DNA of 64,000 nucleotides from Zeus faber (lineage: Eukaryota > Chordata > Actinopteri > Zeiformes > Zeidae). Position 1 is the first letter of the stretch. Every line of letters begins with the position of its first letter. The position numbers and the translations under genes were made by a program. The stretch spans positions 2,781,201-2,845,200 of the forward strand of contig OY482866.1 in NCBI GenBank assembly GCA_960531495.1, in the 5' to 3' direction. Under the pieces are notes generated by a model. That model saw only the letters and a program-made list of their open reading frames with translations. It did not search any database and was not told the DNA's origin. Positions 1 through 11,000 of this stretch are shown here, piece after piece.

Positions 1-480
1 CTGTACGCCTGTTGCTTGTCAGAGCAATCAACAGGTAACTCACCCATCCCCACACATGTGGGGAGAGCCTTAGTCATGACGTGTCCCCACACTCAACAAT
101 TCATGGTCCCGCAGATGGCAAAAAGTCAACTTAGAATTCTAAATCCGATATGAAATGGTTGAATTCTACACGGATATTTCTGTCAATTTACACACCAATT
201 TTTGGAATTTCATGTAGCATCGCGTGGCTGAAGTGGCAAAAATTAGTGTTCTACCCGGGTGTCATGTTGCCATCGCTGCTGATTGGAGATGGAGCCAAGA
301 AAAACCTGTGAATATCGCAGAGTCATTTGTCCCTGGACTGAAATGCTGGGCAGGGATGAACTGGGACTTAAAGAAAAAAAAGTCCTGAACTTTTTTATTT
401 TATTAACCCAGACCAGCCCACCACAACCAGCCCCTGGTACCACCACTTATAATCATAATGAAAGAGCTTTTTTTAAATCA

Positions 481-656
481 AGTGAAAGGTTTGTTGCCAG
501 CAGTCCACCATTGTGAGGATACCATGATAGATTCAGGCAGTCAGTGTTTCATGAATGTCTTTATTCGAACAGGCTGTATAATGTACTTCAACACAGAAAA
601 TTAGTCAGATAATGCCATTGCCAATTTGATCAGTTTGACCTTGAAGGACTTGAAAC
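481..656 (+). repeat. Dispersed repeat, copy 1 (inverted partner at 13069-13243)
   Basis: About 175 bp here reappear in reverse complement at 13069-13243 with only scattered mismatches, including the shared blocks about bringing the 'tgaaacactgactgcctgaa' strand. No coding potential or clear terminal repeats were seen, so the class is unknown; a non-autonomous element is likely. Confidence 0.75.
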
Positions 657-1199
657 AAGCAAATATTTACAAACATCAGGTACTGACTGTACACATTTGT
701 ACTTCGAAAGTGCAGTACAACAATATATAGTATTTAAATAAACAAACTCTAAATAATATTTTCAATTGAACAGAAATTAAGTACAGAACTTTTTATTTAT
801 TTATTTATTTTTCAGCATACTTTTTAACATAGTTTTTTAACATACAAAAGTACAGATCATTATTCTTGGCCTGGGTATTGCTGGTCAATACCCATTGCTG
901 GTCAATGTGGTGGCGTGGCGGGAAGGTAGGAGGACGGCCCCGCCGCAGGAGCAGGGCCGGTCCCATGGGGAGGTCCAGATCCATCCTTGAGGTGGTCCAC
1001 GGAAGCGTGTTCTGACTTACCTCAGACATCCACCACAAAGTTGGTGTCACCGGTCTCCAAGATGTGAAATGGGCTGTCGTAGGGAGGTTGAAGGGGTCCA
1101 CAGTGGACGCTGTGGCGGATGAACACTTCCCCCACTGACTGCAGGCTGGGCGGGATGTGAGGCTGCAGGTGACCATGCGGTGTGAAAGCTCTGGCGCTG

Positions 1200-1670
1200 T
1201 CCAGGAGTGTGGCTTGTTGTCAGGTTACGGGGCAAGGGTCATGGCGCTGGGACAAAATCCCCGGGGGCTCGTAGCAGTTGGCCGTAAACCAGCTCTGTGG
1301 ATGGCGACAGAAGGTCTGCTTTGGGGTGGTGCTGAGACCCAGAATGAATCACAGGAGCCTGTCGGCCCAACTGCTTTGTCAATAGGAGAGTGGAACCTCT
1401 TTTCGTCAGGGGTGGGGTCCGCGTGGCCGCTGCCCGGCCTACTGCACCCCTGCTTTGATCTGATTGTATGTTGCCTATTTCTCCCAGTGCCAAAACTCAT
1501 ATTCAGTACATACACCACACAATAGGGCTAGGGTTCACGGGATGTGAGCTACGTATGTTGGTAGGGATGTTGCAGGCGGCTGTGATCTTGCCTGTCACGC
1601 TCCTGCCCCGATGTGCTTCTCGTCAGTCATGAAATTTTAATACCACTCGTATTACCTTAGAACACATAAA
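1200..1670 (+). mobile_element. L1/Tx1-type LINE 3' UTR, first part
   Basis: GC-rich, non-coding sequence matching the 3' UTR of the better preserved Tx1 copy at 47634-49440. The stretch around 1485-1530 (ctcccagtgccaaaactc, then the 'acatacaccacacaatag' block) matches 48545-48590 closely. The copy has no ORF2 directly upstream, so it is 5'-truncated or separated from it. It is interrupted at 1676 by a solo LTR and resumes after 2117. The 5' limit is uncertain; 860-1200 is also GC-rich but I could not match it. Confidence 0.65.
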
Positions 1671-1675
1671 CTTGC

Positions 1676-2117
1676 TGTCAGGGTTCGCCCGGGTCCTTCG
1701 GGCATCGGCCACTAGATGCCGCCAGTACTGCCTCATCAATGTTGCTTTGTTTCACCTGTTTCTGTTTCTGATTACCCAGCCTCATTATGTCATATGTTTC
1801 ACCTGTGTCTCGTTTTGTCTTTCCTATTTATACCCTGTCTTTTGTGTCCTTCCTTGCTGAGTCTTGAGTTTTTCTAGACTCCTGACAAAGCTCTCGTTTC
1901 GAAGCCCACAAAATTCTTACTTGTCTTTTGTTCGTTTTTTTGTTTTGAAAAGTTCAATTGTTTTTTTTGGCGGTTCGTTTTTTGGAGTCCCATCTCCGAT
2001 TTATTTGTGCCTTCCCTTTGTTGTCTGCTTGTTACAGGTAAACCTTTATTTTTGCCACCTCATCTCTGCCTCTGCCTCGTTCTCTGCACCTGGGTCCACT
2101 CAGCATACCACGTGACA
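1676..2117 (+). mobile_element. Solo LTR inserted in the Tx1 3' UTR
   Basis: A 442-bp block starts TGTCA and ends TGACA, the usual TG...CA of an LTR. It is flanked by near-identical 5-bp duplications (cttgc at 1671-1675, ctcgc at 2118-2122). The flanking Tx1 3' UTR is continuous across it when compared with 48700-48790, so this is a clean insertion. It contains a TATA-like 'cctatttatac' around 1826 and no coding region. The family is probably Ty3/gypsy-like, but I cannot name it. Confidence 0.75.
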
Positions 2118-2640
2118 CTCGCACATAAATTTTACTCTGCACAACACCTCACCAGACCAGGGTCTGAGGGGCAGGAGGAGTGCTAGTGATTCATCACGAC
2201 AGCAATCCGCTCTTGGAGGCGGATTGCTGTAGTGAGAGGCAGCTGTTGGCCTTTGCTCCCACTGCATGGTGGTCCTACATATCTGGCGGTCTGTGGGTGC
2301 TGACATCCAGGTGTCCTGCGCTGAGCGTACTCAGCTACGTAGATGAGTGCTCGGGGCTCGCAACTGGATGGGGCGTCTGGCACCTCGCCCTTCTGTGGGC
2401 AGGGTGTCCGAGTCTGTCGACACGGGATATGGCTCCTGTCCAAGCCTGGTGTCCGTGGCGGATGGCGCAAATAGGGCCGAAAACCGGCTTCATTATCTTG
2501 TAATGTGTACCCCACTTTAGTTCAAAGTGGAAGGTCGAAACACACTGACTGCAACGCCGATATAACGCCTCATTGTACAAACTTAAAACATGTGTTCCTA
2601 TGTCCAGGGGCCAGGACAATTTGATCTGATTAATAGAATG
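2118..2640 (+). mobile_element. L1/Tx1-type LINE 3' UTR, second part
   Basis: This continues the element broken by the solo LTR. The 2140-2190 stretch (the 'gaccagggtctg' block) matches 48775-48800, and 2340-2400 resembles 49245-49290. It contains a stem-loop with 11-bp arms at 2199-2232 (cagcaatccgc / gcggattgctg). The 3' end of the element is not clear. Confidence 0.6.
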
Positions 2641-2699
2641 ACATCCGCAATAGTCAAATAACTAGGACCACCACAAATGGTTGAGACATACAGTATGTG

Positions 2700-3790
2700 G
2701 TCTTGTACAAATTGTATTGGAGAAAATGATAAAGAAGGAGAGATGGGAAGTTTCTAAAAAGAAAGTAAACAAACATGTTCCACCACTAACCAGAGACTCC
2801 TCAAATTCAACTGCCATGATGAGTGGAACGTATCTTTAATACAAGTGCTAAAATAAACATAACGAGAGGGCTGTGAAAACAAGAGCATGCTGTGAGCTTG
2901 AGAGAACCAATCCAACATGGCTGCTGCAAGATCCGCTTCAACTCAGACAAATAACTTGAAAGAAACTCATCTCACTATAAGCTTCTCTGCATTATATAAC
3001 AAAGAAAAAGGGGGAGGCGTATCTACGTTTGACTGACGAAACTATCCCAATGGGACACAGAAAGGTATTATTAATGGAATTATAGCAATCATTAAATTAA
3101 CCATAGCTGATATTTATGGCCCCAAGGAGGACCATAGCATTTCACAAAGAAATGACCATTTCAGCCTGATAAAACCATACGTCAAAAGACAATTCCTCAT
3201 ACAAACAAGACTTTGGATTGGACTTTGCTTTGGATTGGCAAGAAATAAACTTGTTTTCTCGTTAGATTTCGTCAATTGAAACGCAATAAGGAAAATACTA
3301 ATCACAGCTATAAATGATCCACAGGGTAGTATAACACACAACCCACAAGACATCAATAAAATATTCAGGGATTTTGACAATATGCTATATCACTGAGATA
3401 ACAAATCAAATATCAACTCATTCCTCAACATTAACCTGCCAAAACGAGCCACAGAGCAGGCTAATAATAGCAGGCTAATACATTCAAACGACCCATAACT
3501 AATACATTCAAACGACCCATAACAAGAAAGTGGTCCTTTCTAAATCACCTGGATCTAATGGCTACCCAGTGGAATTCCATAAACATTCCTGGCCACTCAT
3601 ATCCGCACAATTCAGAAGAATAGTTACGGAGATAAAGTCAACGCCCACTTGACGCCGCACATGAATACTGCTCTCATTTTGGTTTCACACAAACCAAATA
3701 AGGACCCAACCCTCACAACCAGTTACAGACCCATAAGCCTTATTAATTGTGATTTAGAAATCATGAGTGAAACATTAACAAATTGAATGA
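2700..3790 (+). pseudogene. Decayed L1/Tx1-type LINE ORF2 (endonuclease and start of RT)
   Basis: No long open frame survives, but fragments read as LINE ORF2. The stretch at 3540-3790 matches the start of the reverse transcriptase region of the Tx1 copy at 45340-45590, for example the shared blocks for 'ISLINCDL' and for the segment before it. The upstream part (2930-3400) lies where the apurinic endonuclease and linker should be but is broken by many stops. The similarity stops abruptly near 3787, where an unrelated gene fragment begins. It is a dead element; the 5' limit is uncertain. Confidence 0.65.
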
Positions 3791-3824
3791 GTAATTTATT
3801 AAGGCCACCAAACAGGAGAATGGT

Positions 3825-4019
3825 TGGGTTCAATTGTAATGAGCATTCTGTCCACCGGGGGCTGCCATTTAGATGGCAGGAGAGAATTGACAAGTTTGGG
3901 CTCCCCGATGCAGCTGAACTTCACATTTTTGATGAAACTGACACTGCTGTGGAGCAAGACATCCTTCTTCAACTGAAAGAGGCCAATCCTGACAGTCTGT
4001 GACAGAATTTCAGTTGAAG
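3825..4019 (+). pseudogene. Exon-like fragment, CIDE-N/ubiquitin-like start of a fish expanded gene family
   Basis: An open stretch from the ATG at 3822 encodes about 58 residues including FGLPDAAELHIFDETDTAVE, followed by a TGA at 4000. The pattern (a predicted helix, then LHIFDETDTxVxxDI) resembles the N-terminal ubiquitin-like fold of large fish families of unnamed proteins. The segment ends in a donor-like GAAGgtatgt at 4016-4023, but the reading frame into it is broken by the TGA and a shift. The piece at 5740-6046 may be the last exon of the same gene. The family assignment is from memory of its appearance, not a search. Confidence 0.4.
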
Positions 4020-5735
4020 GTATGTTTCATAATTAATCAATTGTAATCAATGTAGTTTCCCCCAGGATTTTTTTCAGCAGCGGTGCTGCTGAGCACGGAG
4101 AGCATATGACGTCAGGATATGACGTTGTGTGTGCTGGCAGTGGACAAACTTAAGACTACTTGACAACTATCTTGAGACACCAGAAGGGCCTCAACACAGT
4201 CAAGGGGGTTTGGTGGTTCTCCCCAAGACAATTTGATTTTATTTGACAAATGCATTTTCACATCATTTTGGACCATTATCATGACATTATTATAAAAATA
4301 ACAACACAAATTGTAGTTTTTCATAGTAGACTCAGACAGTGTAAGTGTATAAGTAAGTAGAAAAATGAAACAAATATGCTCACTGATGAAGTAAGTGCTA
4401 TGCCCTGAAATATTCCAAATTCAGAACAGGATTAGAATGTATCTATATTTAAAATATAAGTAAATATTGTTTCTTGTAATGTTTACAACAGCAAATTCGA
4501 TATTCAAACTCAATAGCTCAGTGGAAAAAAATCTAAAATGTCAGTAAAATAAATTAATATATAAATGTATTATTATATTTCTGACATCAAAATACTGAGT
4601 GAAGTTTAGAACGAATGTAGAAAGAAGAATATAGAAATCAGACAGCAGCTAAGTTTACAATTTTTTTTTCTAGTTTTAAGATACATGGCAAACAAAGATT
4701 AACAGTTCGACTACATTCAGACAGCTTCCATTTGAGCTTGTTCTGAACTATTCGCTATTAGCCTAACCAGTCCGCTGTAGTTGTATAAAACATACCGGTG
4801 GCGTATGGGACAATGCGGGCAAAGCAGTTGAAAATATTGCTTTTTTTCACGTTTATGCTTGTTGAACTGGTTGTTTGATAAAGTACTTATTGGCTTTTTA
4901 CTCACAAAGGTTTTATTGCACTTACAGTAACGAGTGTAGTTGTCAACTTGAGTAAAACGTTACTTTCACTTCACCGCCACTGTCCCCACCATGGCATCTC
5001 TGTTATCCGCTCTCTCTGGGGGGTGGGGGGGCTCTCTACTTTAGTGAAACACCACCACACCACCGGGGTAAATTCATTCATCGCACAGACTATTTTTTTC
5101 ATAGTTTATATTCCAAATACCTAGTGTTATTTACTTTGTGCATTCCAAGTAGATATGAATGACTTGTTTTGCTTAGTTTTATCCCTGATAGACTGGGACA
5201 GTGACATGGCTTCTGTGCTGCTCCTTCTCAGTCTCTTGCCAACGACAGCTGCACGGAAGAGGATCAAAATAAATCACAGTGATGCATGGACAAAATGGCA
5301 CACTTTCACAAGTTACTAACCTAACAACAGTTATTCAATAGCAAGAATTTCTTGGGAACACATGCACACACATACACACACGCAGTTTGCTATGGCCTGT
5401 TTAGCAACTCAACGTTTCTGGTTTCCTACAGACTCAAGTTTGCAGTGAACAGTTGAAAACTTGTTAGCTGTTCTTCCCCCTGTGCTGCTTTAAAGTGATT
5501 GTTCTCTAGTACTTATGCGTGATTCACCGGGAGTGAGTTCCTTCCAAATGAATCTCCCCATTCATTTGGGAGAAACATACTCCCAGTAAAGCGCATGTTC
5601 TCGTGACACGGGGCAGTTGCCTGGTCAAACTGAAGGATCTATTACACTCGCATGGAGCGCAAATACCACTGTATGTGTAAGAATCTGAACTATTACTTTA
5701 AGGTGTTATGTTATTGTTCTGTTTTTCTGTCATGA
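4020..5735. other. AT-rich non-coding stretch
   Basis: No reading frame, RNA gene or recognisable element was found. The stretch contains T-runs, a G-rich run near 5022 and a short CA run near 5370. If the fragments on both sides are exons of one broken gene, this would be its intron. Confidence 0.4.
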
Positions 5736-5739
5736 TGCG

Positions 5740-6046
5740 GCATTGATGAACACCTGCGGGGAAGAGAGGGTAAACAACCATACATCCTTGCTGTTGGCCA
5801 AATCCAGAACACAACTGATACTTTCTACATCGTCGTGGACAAACAGCTTATCCCCTACCAAGCCACCAGCTCATTGGGTGCTTTTGATGAACTGTTAAAA
5901 TCCCACAAGGTGTTCAACCTCTCTCTTATGATGAGTCCCTGGTTCAGTTCTACACTGTCGTGCAGACAACAGTCTACAACATTGATGCTATAACAACAGA
6001 TGAGCCTGTTCACACAATACCAGAAGTTCTGTATGATCATTTGTGA
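5740..6046 (+). pseudogene. Broken terminal exon of a fish multi-copy gene family
   Basis: Reading GAA CAC CTG from about 5752 gives about 58 sensible residues (KQPYILAVGQ...DKQLIPYQATSSLGAFDELL). After a frame change near the CTCTCTCT run at about 5920, a second frame gives about 40 more (DESLVQFYTVVQTTVYNIDA...) and ends in TGA at 6044-6046. The two parts read as one protein with a small indel in a dinucleotide run. Proteins with 'PYIL-G...F-VV--Q-IP...S-L-AFD-L-K---VF' followed by a terminal helix occur in large fish families of unknown function. No function is claimed; this copy is dead. Confidence 0.5.
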
Positions 6047-6049
6047 CAT

Positions 6050-6950
6050 GGGGTGGAATGGGGGGCAAATTATTCATCATTAAAAAATATCTATGTGGCA
6101 ATGATCCGGTCTGTTCTTGATTATGGTAGTGTGGTCTATAGCTCAGCCTCAAAAACTCTGTTGGAAAGGCTTAAGAAGATACAAGCTCAAGCATTGAGAC
6201 AGTGTTGTGGAGCAGTGAATTCAACCCCCATCCCAGCCCTGCAAGTCCTTTCAGAAGAGATGCCGCTAAATATTAGAAGGAAGCAGTTAATGACCTACTA
6301 CTGGGCTAACCTCAAAGGGCATAAAGAGCAACATCCCACAAAAATGGTACAACAGGAATGCTAGGAACAAGGCACAGGACAAAGGGGCAAAGTTAAGGGT
6401 TAATAAAATCAAGATGCGCCCAACAGTAGTAATTCCTGAGATTGAGCCATGGACACACACATCACCGCTGACAGATTGTACCTGCTGGAGCTCAAAAACG
6501 CTGAGACAGAGAAAGTTGAGCTGTTAACAGCATTTTTTAGTCCATATTAGAGAGCACTACTCCCAGTACATACAAGTATATACAGATGGGTCAAAGTAAT
6601 TTAAACAGCACATTCAGTATAATAGGAAAGCGCCCAACCGGTTTATGTGAGCACTGTCAGGTTTAGGAGACTATAATGCATGCAATCATAGATTGTACTA
6701 AGTATGATCAAGAAAGACAGTATATGAAGGAAGAACTAAGGTAGACTAGAGTTCAGGAGATCAGCATTTAAGTGTTAAAGAACCTACCAAGAAGGTCGAG
6801 CAGTAGACTTTTCTTTGTGTTCATTAGACCGACAGGATTAGGATTAGACTGTAGGATTTAATATCTGGTCCACGGTAATGTAATGTACCTAATACGCTGA
6901 TTGCCAACCGCCGTTAAAAAACAAAAAGAAGAAGAAGACGAACAAGAAGT
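6050..6950 (+). mobile_element. I/Nimb-type LINE, 3' fragment with RNase H remnant
   Basis: The fragment starts directly after the previous gene's stop. Residues from 6053 (MEWGANYSSLKNIYVAMIRS, then VLDYGSVVY) are the typical segment after the RT thumb in I/Nimb LINEs. Near 6575-6597 the frame 'VYTDGSK' is the start of an RNase H domain, a mark of the I superclade. Near 6655-6700 'MHAIIDCTKYD' resembles the C-terminal Cys/His-type segment. The tail ends in a GAA-rich repeat (6930-6950), as in this group. Stops and frameshifts show it is dead. A second fragment of the same kind lies at 35170-35590 on minus. Confidence 0.7.
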
Positions 6951-7129
6951 GGACCAAACTTGACTTTAGTGTAAACAAACATAGCGGGCGGAGGGGCTAG
7001 AAATAGTGATGCTATTTTTTACAGAAAATCCAACTGGAAAAAACAAAAAACAATGGATGAAGTCATTGAGACGGTGATAATCTGGCCACCTGTGAGATTC
7101 TAATCAGTATTTTTGATCATTGCATCATA

Positions 7130-7560
7130 TTTTCTTTTACGCGTCATGAGAAATTACTAGTCAAAGCATCTTGTTAATAGTTTAATTTGAAATGTTACTA
7201 GTGAAGATACAATTTTACTTGTAACAACGGGAAAATGTACTAATGTACAAGTGCTAGTACTCAATTAATAGCGATTAGCAATATTGAAAAATATACTAGC
7301 AATCAGAATACAAACAAGACAGAAGCAAATATGTAACATCTCAAACACGAAGCACCAAAGGATTCAATGACAAAATTGCCCAAAATGTTATTAGAAAAAT
7401 CCAATATGGTAACTTGTATTTAGCAATTGGAATACTGAATAGTAGCAAATAAATAAGTAAATGTTGACTAGTAAAACTAAAGTAGTTACTAGTAGCTGTT
7501 GGAATCGCAGCTGGTAATTAAAATATAAGTAGTAGTTACTTTTAAAAAGTGACTAGATCG
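7130..7560. repeat. CTAGT-rich repeat; 7467-7555 is inverted relative to 31987-32076
   Basis: TACTAGT/CTAGT motifs recur through this stretch. The segment 7467-7555 is the reverse complement of 31987-32076 with few differences, and both start and end in CTAG. It is a dispersed short element, possibly a MITE; no transposase was seen. Confidence 0.6.
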
Positions 7561-7689
7561 TCCTGTGCATGAAGTGTTGAAAGGACAGGCCGTACTTATG
7601 GCATTTGATGACAGAAGAGGGCGGTAGTGGATTACAATTGGATGCGAGCCGCAGCTAGAATACACGAAGAAGAACAACGCGCGCGGTGG

Positions 7690-8003
7690 AATTTGGACCA
7701 ATGGACAGCCAGGGAGCAACGGGCGCCCTCTCGTTCGTTTCCGTGTTAGTTAACCCGCTGTGCATGTCACGCAGAGACCTGCCTGGATAATGTACGTGTT
7801 CTGCTTATCAGAACGAAACGCTTAGGTCCAGCCACTGAAAAGTTTCTCTTTCGCTTGCAAGGAACACAAAATGCTTCACGCCGTGTAGTTTTGCGTGTAT
7901 GTTTTTCTTAGAAATAACGCCAAATGCGAGGGTGGCTTCGTTATAGTAGCTAGCTCAGTCCGGTTTGGGGTTGTTTATATCCGATCTCGGCAAAAACGTG
8001 GAA
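7690..8003 (+). promoter_or_regulatory. Probable BAP18 promoter and 5' UTR
   Basis: The 300 bases before the BAP18 ATG are richer in CpG than the surroundings (for example 7675-7760 and 7885-7990). No TATA box is evident at a sensible distance, which fits a housekeeping promoter. The transcription start was not determined. Confidence 0.4.
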
Positions 8004-8024
8004 ATGACTTCTGCCTCCACTAAA
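8004..8024 (+). CDS. bap18: BAP18 coding exon 1
   Basis: ATG at 8004 encodes MTSASTK, identical to the human start. Donor gtaagt is at 8025. Confidence 0.85.
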
Positions 8025-11000
8025 GTAAGTCATTTTTGGACTTGATTCCTGTCGGTTTTGTGCATACCATTATACCGTAAAAAACCTTCATTGGTCAACA
8101 AACAAACGAACACATGGAACATTCACTGGAACATTAAACGATTTGTATCTCGAAGTTGTTCTATTACCGGATGTTGGATATCGAATGCATTCATGTTAAG
8201 ATACTGTCCGAAAACGTTTTAGTTTTGCACATAAGTATGTATGTAAATCCATCATTGTTGCCAGATCCCGAAAATCGGGTTCCAAATCAGTAAAATGTCA
8301 CGATCATGAAGAACAAATGACCAGAAAAGGACGTGTCGAAATTATTGTACATTTGGTGATTTTTTAAATTGTTTATCGTATAAAGGGCTACATTATTGTA
8401 CAAATACGATTATTATCGTACATCTGGCAACGCTGACGTCCATTTAGGGATCTGTTTTATAGGGTTAGGGTTATGGGTTAACGGCTATGCTTTCTGCGCA
8501 AACTAAATGTATAGTAACACCCTGGCTTGCCAGATTTGGCAAAACACTTCCCAAACATGCCATCCCAAAAATTGCTGTAAAACCACAACGAAGGTCAGAA
8601 AGGTGAGGACATTCTTGATGGTGCTACTTAGCCAATGGGTAAAATGTATTAAAACAAGCAAATCCATTTCCCACTGTTTTTCATGGTCTACAAAGTTTTA
8701 TAGTTACGTAGAGTAAGTACGCACAGTAATAATACAGAAAATAACAGTTTGCTCTAGCAATCAAATACCTCGTTCAGAAACATTGTTGGTGTTTGTGGGT
8801 ATATTAAGTAAGTAGTATATCCGCTCCAAGGTAGGTGGTTGGATGTTAAGGTGGTTCTAGATGTGGGGAGTTTGCATGTTCCCCCCGTAATTGTGTAGGT
8901 TTCCTCAAGGTTCTCTGGTTTCTTCCCACCATCAAAAGACATGTATGTAAGGGGTTAATACTCCTGTCGGTGCCTCTGACACAGGCACTGGCAAAAGAGC
9001 TGGAGTTGGTCCCCAGCCGCTGTACTGTATAACATTAACCGCCTAAATTATACATGTTTATATTTATATCACTCAGGTTGGTGAGATCTTCTCCGCTGCA
9101 GGAGCTGCCTTCACAAAACTAGGAGAGCTCACCATGCAGCTCCACCCAGTTGCTGAGTCCAGTCCTGCAGGGTAATGCTTGTACCACAATTTTTTATTTT
9201 ATTTTTTTCAGTACATTTTTGGGGTGAGTTGGGCTTGTCACTGTTGATTTCGTAGGAAAAAATACAACGCTTGTTCTTAAATATAAATCTTAAACAGTCC
9301 TATACTCTGGACGGGACGATGGCCAGCATCATGGTGGAGTTGCCATTATTCCCCAGGACATTACAGAGAAGTCACTCATACAAAACCTATGGTTAATTTT
9401 AGTTCCAATTGTATCAGAGTGAATTTTCTTTATGTATACATTTTAATTATCTTGTTCTTGTGTTTATTGCTACCTTCCTCATTCAAATTGCCAATATTCC
9501 TGTTTTCACAGTCAACTGGGTTTGCCTAAATATAATTTATTTTATTTTTTCATTCAGTTTTCTAACTAAATTAAAACAAAATGAAAAGTAATGCTGACCC
9601 CCAGGGTATCGTCTTTTCAATGTAGTCCGACAAAAAGTGTTGCAAACTGGTGCACAAGTTGGTAATTTTATCACTTTCTTTTTCTTCCCCTCAATCTATT
9701 GCCTTTTTTTCTTTAAAGTTCTCAAATCAAGGCCGCAGTGAAAAGGAAGTCGTCCGATGAGAGCCTCATGCCAGTCTCCTCAGACGGACCCAGAAAGACT
9801 GTCAAGAAAGCCATCCCTGCCGTCACCGTGGTGACCCATGCCACGCCTGCCGTCCTCTCTGTGTCAGCAGCCCAGGTGGTCATGGCGACTCACCTCCAGG
9901 GACCTCCTTCTGTGCGGCCTGCGATCAAGAAACAAAAGACTGCAGGTAAGCAGACTGAAGGGGCCACAAAGGTATTTATTTTCGTTATTTCATTTAAAAG
10001 AATGAAATATTTTTTGGATTATCGTTTTGGATTAACGAAAGTTTACAGACCAATAGTAATGCTGTATGTGATGGGTCATGCATCCATAACTGAAACTGCC
10101 TCCTTGAAATATTCCCGTTGGTAATTCATGTCGCTTGCAATGGAAGCAGATATTAAAATAATTGTGTTATTGCTCATTGCATGAATGCGAATGTGTAGCA
10201 CACAAAAACAGAAACCAAGATTTTTGCTGCCTGAAATGAAAAGGGGCTTTCATTTGGTTTGACTACACAGGATGTCCTCTATTTTATGGTTGCACAATGA
10301 CAAGAAATAGTAGTAAATATAGCTGCAGGCAGCAATGCACATGGTCCAGGCTAGTCGCAGCAAATGCACAAATGTGAAAACAAGCCGAACGTGTTACTAT
10401 GCAATGTAAATTGGTAACCCCCCCCCCCTCCATTAACTACAAATAATATGTTAACTTACTCAAACTCCTGCAAACTGGTCTTCCTGTCTTGTCTCAACCC
10501 GATACAAACTTGGAGTGCTTTCTTCACATTTGTGACCCACCGTCGATTTTAGGTACTTTTGGTGCTGTTTCACTACATTTTTTTCATGTCATTTGAAAGT
10601 TTAGAATCAGAGCTTCAAAACAAGGTATCATTTTTGTGAATCAAGCAAATATTTTTAAAGCTATGGCTTGTTAATGAGGAGGGTGCGGCAAGCTGTTTCT
10701 GAGATAATCCCCCCTAAAAGTTTTCCGAAGGCTCCACGTCTTGTTTATGGAAGTGACGTCAGCTTTCCTTCTTCGCGTGTTATGCCGCCTACACAACAAT
10801 GAATCCAGGGGTGTGTATAAAACACGCAAAATTTAAAGGTTGAACTCTATCAAAACGGTTTCACATTGTAACTTCACATCAAATGGAATATGGATGAATG
10901 ATCTTCACCTAGACAGTCGCTAGAAAACTATCGATCTGCGTTGTTCAGCGCTATTCAGTGTCTCGGTAAGTGAACTGTGTTTCCCCATGTAATCTAACAG

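Noticed and set aside
8461..8480. agggttagggttatggg, telomere-like
   Set aside because: Only two TTAGGG units; too short to mean an interstitial telomere.
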